From CALXXL01 sp964512385 (GTDB lineage: Bacteria; Verrucomicrobiota; Lentisphaeria; Victivallales; Victivallaceae), in the NCBI GenBank assembly GCA_964512385.1, contig CAZEHZ010000001.1:1-64000 (forward strand): DNA of 64,000 bases. Reading direction: 5' to 3'. The position numbers and the translations under genes were made by a program. Under the pieces are notes generated by a model that searched no databases, was not told where the DNA came from, and saw nothing but the letters and a program-made list of their open reading frames with translations. This document shows, piece after piece, positions 61,494 to 64,000 of the stretch; positions within the stretch are counted from its first letter, which is position 1, and every line of letters starts with the position of its first letter.

Positions 61494-63152
61494 TTATATA
61501 GCTAATAATTCCTTGGCTCTGGCCAAAGCTTTATCGATATCGGCGGTAATATTGGCTTCGCCGATTTTGGCGGCCAGGCCGTAAGTTTCCAGCCGTTTAT
61601 GTACGCCAGGGTGAACGCCGGACAATACCAGAATCTTACCGTGTTTCCGGCATCTTTCCGCAAACCCGTCCAACACATTAAGCCCGGTAACGTCAATCAC
61701 CGGCACTTGTCGCATACGCAGAATAAACACCTTGTGTTCGGACTCAAAAACATTAAACACGGCATCTTTAAACTCCTCTACAGCGCCGAAGAAGAACGGC
61801 CCCTGCACCTCAAAAACCTCCACCTTGGCGGGTACATCCCGATGGCTGATGCTCATGGGGTCGTCAATAAACTTTTCATCTCCGGTCAACTCATGAGTAA
61901 TTGCGCTTACATTGCTGATTTCGCTCATACGGCGAATGAACAGCAGTGCGGCCAACACCACGCCGAGTTCCACCGCCACCACCAAATCCACCAGCACGGT
62001 AACAAAAAAGGTAATCGCCATCACAAACGTATCGCTTCTGGGGCCTTTCACAATGCGTAAAATCGTCGAAATTTCGCTCATATTGTAGCAAACCACCGCC
62101 ATAATCCCGGCTAAAGCGGCCAGTGGAATCATAGCGGCATACGGAGCGCACAGCATCATAATCAGCATTAATGTGAAACAGTGAACAATCCCCGCCACCG
62201 GAGTCTGAGCACCGGCCTTAATATTGGTTGCGGTACGGGCAATGGCGCCGGTCGCCGGAATCCCGCCGAAGAAAGCGGTAACAAAGTTGGCAATGCCCTG
62301 AGCGGTAAGTTCGGTATTGGGGCGATGCCGGTCGCCGGTCATCCCGTCGGCCACGGTAGCGCTTAACAGTGACTCCATCCCGGCCAGTAATGCGATTGTC
62401 AGTGCGGGCATCAGGAGTTCAGAAATATGGGAAAAATCGAGTCCCGGTAAACTTGGCAGCGGCAACGTGCGCGGCAACGGCGGAAAACTGCTGCCGATGG
62501 TGGCGATATCGAGTTTAAAAATCTGGCAGACGGCCGTAGCTCCAATCATGGCGATCAACATGTTAGGAAGTTTGGGGCAGAATTTTTTCATAGTAAAGAT
62601 TGCCGCCACAGTACCGATGGACACCGCCGTAACCGGCCAATTTATAGATGGAAACGCATTGAACAAAGCACCGCATTTAGGAATAAAATCCGCAGGCATC
62701 TCCGCCACATTTAAACCGAACAAGTCCTTAATCTGAGTGGAAAAAATCACCACGGCAATCCCGGATGTAAACCCGGTAACAACGGGGAATGGAATAAACC
62801 TGATTAGCGCCCCCATTTTAAACACGCCGAACAACACCAGCATAATCCCGGCCATCAACATGCATTGTAACAGTCCGCCATCGCCGAATTTGGTATAAAT
62901 TCCGGCAATAATCACAATAAAAGCGCCGGTAGGCCCGCCGACCTGCACCTTACTGCCGCCGAAAAACGAGATACAAAACCCGGCCACCACTGCGGTAATC
63001 AGCCCTCTTGCCGGCGGCAATCCGCAAGCGATGGCAAACGCCATAGCCAAAGGCAACGCCACTACACCCACCGTCAAGCCGGCAAATAGATCCCGTTGAA
63101 AAGTTTTTGCGTTATACTTTTTCAGTTCTGAAAACAACACCGGCCTGAACAT
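61494..63152 (-). CDS. SulP-family anion transporter with STAS domain
   Basis: 552 residues. Ten to fourteen hydrophobic segments (residues ~20-410), with the family signature around GVVALPLAMAFAIACGLPPARGLITAVVAGF and QVGGPTGAFIVI. The C-terminal ~120 residues form a cytoplasmic STAS domain (KVFILRMRQVPVIDVTGLNVLDGF). Members carry sulfate, bicarbonate or dicarboxylates. Terminators bound the gene and it has its own promoter, so it is monocistronic. Substrate not determined. Confidence 0.92.
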   Translation of the reverse strand: MFRPVLFSELKKYNAKTFQRDLFAGLTVGVVALPLAMAFAIACGLPPARGLITAVVAGFCISFFGGSKVQVGGPTGAFIVIIAGIYTKFGDGGLLQCMLMAGIMLVLFGVFKMGALIRFIPFPVVTGFTSGIAVVIFSTQIKDLFGLNVAEMPADFIPKCGALFNAFPSINWPVTAVSIGTVAAIFTMKKFCPKLPNMLIAMIGATAVCQIFKLDIATIGSSFPPLPRTLPLPSLPGLDFSHISELLMPALTIALLAGMESLLSATVADGMTGDRHRPNTELTAQGIANFVTAFFGGIPATGAIARTATNIKAGAQTPVAGIVHCFTLMLIMMLCAPYAAMIPLAALAGIMAVVCYNMSEISTILRIVKGPRSDTFVMAITFFVTVLVDLVVAVELGVVLAALLFIRRMSEISNVSAITHELTGDEKFIDDPMSISHRDVPAKVEVFEVQGPFFFGAVEEFKDAVFNVFESEHKVFILRMRQVPVIDVTGLNVLDGFAERCRKHGKILVLSGVHPGVHKRLETYGLAAKIGEANITADIDKALARAKELLAI

Positions 63153-63204
63153 TTTACCGCCTCACCTTCCACTATATCATTAGTATTTAAAAAAAAGATT
63201 AATT

Positions 63205-63232
63205 AATATAGTGTAGAATAAAAAAATTTCAA
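63205..63232 (-). promoter_or_regulatory. Promoter for sulP
   Basis: TTGAAA, 16 nt, TATATT on the minus strand. The -10 lies next to an inverted repeat of CACTATAT and ATATAGTG (about 30 bp apart), a possible operator. Confidence 0.55.
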
Positions 63233-63242
63233 GTCTTGGCAC

Positions 63243-63276
63243 AAAAAAAGACCGTTGATTTTCACCAACGGTCTTT
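63243..63276 (-). terminator. Rho-independent terminator after META lipoprotein gene
   Basis: AAAGACCGTTG and CAACGGTCTTT form an 11-bp perfect stem with a T-run on the minus strand, 15 bp past the stop codon. Confidence 0.85.
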
Positions 63277-63290
63277 GAAATATGTAGTAA

Positions 63291-63752
63291 TCAATCAACG
63301 TTTTCGGCATCAAAAACAGCTACCGGCATGCCGTTTTTCATTAACGTAAGCTCATCATTTACAATTTTAAAGCCGTCCACATCGGCAATAGTCTGTAAAT
63401 AAAGAGTTTCGTAATCCATCCCCGGCCCGGCCATCATGGTGGTAGCCATTGGAGCAAACTTGATTGTTCCGGCGGACTCATCTACCGTAACCGTATTTTC
63501 GCCGGAAAAATAGCGATTCACGCCGCCGTTGCCGGACACCGAGCCATCTTCGGCAATGACCAGAGTAATATCCTTTTCGGGTTTATTCCAATTTTTATCA
63601 ACGCCGGGCAAGGACTCCATTTCGAGTTCCCATTCCGTACCGTAAAGCGACGGCGCCGCCTCGCGTTTGGCCTCTGTTTTGGAATCATCGCAACCGACCA
63701 GGCAACAAGCCCCCAACGCCAAAACCATAAATTTTCCCATTAAACTACTCAT
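63291..63752 (-). CDS. META-domain lipoprotein
   Basis: 153 residues. Lipobox LVGC (Cys21). The mature domain has the META/HslJ layout: GTEWELEMESLPG, VSGNGGVNRYFSGENTV (GNGGVNRY-type motif), IKFAPMATTMMAGPGMDYETLYLQTIADVDGFKIVNDELTL. HslJ-like proteins are periplasmic or outer-membrane and linked to stress. SD AAGGAGG upstream supports ATG 63752. TATAAT at 63782-63787 is a likely -10 (no clear -35). Confidence 0.85.
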   Translation of the reverse strand: MSSLMGKFMVLALGACCLVGCDDSKTEAKREAAPSLYGTEWELEMESLPGVDKNWNKPEKDITLVIAEDGSVSGNGGVNRYFSGENTVTVDESAGTIKFAPMATTMMAGPGMDYETLYLQTIADVDGFKIVNDELTLMKNGMPVAVFDAENVD

Positions 63753-63858
63753 ATTACTCCTCCTTAATTGCAGGGTTTACCATTATAGACAAGGCCTAAT
63801 TGGAAAAGTTGCGGCGCCCTCAAAATATTTTCTTTTCCGCTACGTTCCTCCGGATCGG

Positions 63859-64000
63859 TTAAAAGCCGAACTCCGGCTGAACAATGCCGAAATCGTTGTC
63901 GGAACGGTCATCATTACCGACTTGTTTTTTAGGTGTATCGGTTTTATCGGTAAATTTTTTCGTCCGTTTTCTTTTATTTTTCGGGAGTTGCTCCGCCTCA
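63859..64000 (-). CDS. C-terminal end of an unidentified gene (partial)
   Basis: The minus strand is open from the right edge to TAA at 63859-63861, encoding ~46 residues ending NDFGIVQPEFGF. The part seen is strongly Lys/Arg-rich (KNKRKRTKKF) and then acidic, which suggests an exposed tail of a larger protein. Codon use fits the window. Only the reading frame supports this; the family cannot be named. Confidence 0.5.
   Translation of the reverse strand, partial: EAEQLPKNKRKRTKKFTDKTDTPKKQVGNDDRSDNDFGIVQPEFGF

Noticed and set aside
1..64000. tRNA or rRNA genes
   Set aside because: I looked in all gaps for cloverleaf-like patterns and found none; most gaps are short and AT-rich.

Overview
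The window looks like a chromosomal segment from a Gram-negative bacterium of the PVC group, most likely Lentisphaerota (Victivallales-like). The Gram-negative assignment is firm: there are genes for Kdo synthesis and activation, heptose phosphorylation, lipid A aminoarabinose modification and Lpt transport, plus several lipoproteins. The phylum is an inference from gene content: two large secreted glycoside-hydrolase-like proteins, tandem SPFH proteins beside a P-type ATPase and an ABC system, and many unfamiliar small proteins. About three quarters of the genes are on the minus strand, in long tight runs joined by ATGA, TAATG or GTGA overlaps. A run of 100 N (57712-57811) inside a tandem repeat marks a scaffold gap in a draft assembly. 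I saw no rRNA, tRNA, CRISPR array or transposase.

Layout. 1-1.6 kb: PlsC-like acyltransferase and a secreted protein (+). 1.6-7.7 kb: minus operon arnA-arnT-arnD-mnmA-rlmH, joining lipid A aminoarabinose genes to RNA modification genes. 7.8-9.6 kb: eda-kdgK (+), the last two steps of 2-keto-3-deoxygluconate breakdown. 9.8-22.4 kb: a minus cluster with three SPFH/band-7 proteins (one with a His-rich acidic loop), a CPC-type heavy-metal P-type ATPase, an ABC ATPase and permease, a large membrane-anchored protein, a CorC/HlyC-like CBS protein and a lipoprotein. 22.8-26.9 kb: MATE exporter (+), then pyruvate kinase, an esterase and a lipoprotein (-). 26.9-36.1 kb: envelope run AI-2E-like protein, small membrane protein, heptose kinase, kdsB, kdsA, kdsC, giant LptA-like protein, lptB, hpf. 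The kdsC-lpt-lptB-hpf order recalls the E. coli locus without rpoN. 36.1-41.5 kb: purM, acyltransferase, nth, hisH, cation/proton antiporter and PTS IIA protein. 41.8-43.6 kb: ABC-F protein. 43.8-47.9 kb (+): BamE-like lipoprotein, UDP-xylose synthase, murF, sirtuin, small protein. 47.9-53.0 kb: two secreted glycoside-hydrolase-like proteins flanking a protein with phage-tail-like features. 53.2-64 kb: trmL, a small membrane protein, adenylate cyclase, glycosyltransferase, proC, uppP, a repeat tract, an XRE regulator, xseA, a site-2 protease, a SulP transporter, a META-domain lipoprotein and the end of a further gene.

Much of the window serves the envelope: UDP-GlcA feeds both ArnA and UDP-xylose synthase, kdsABC supplies Kdo, uppP and murF supply peptidoglycan precursors, and LptB with the LptA-like protein move LPS outward. 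The least ordinary items are the SPFH/P-ATPase/ABC cluster with its His-rich loop, the LptA-like protein with about eight OstA-type modules, a dispersed intergenic repeat with TAGTCGATAATGCA ends, an isolated tail-tube/tail-terminator-like protein, and an XRE regulator with a Met-rich linker whose promoter lies between inverted ATTTACAAC half-sites.
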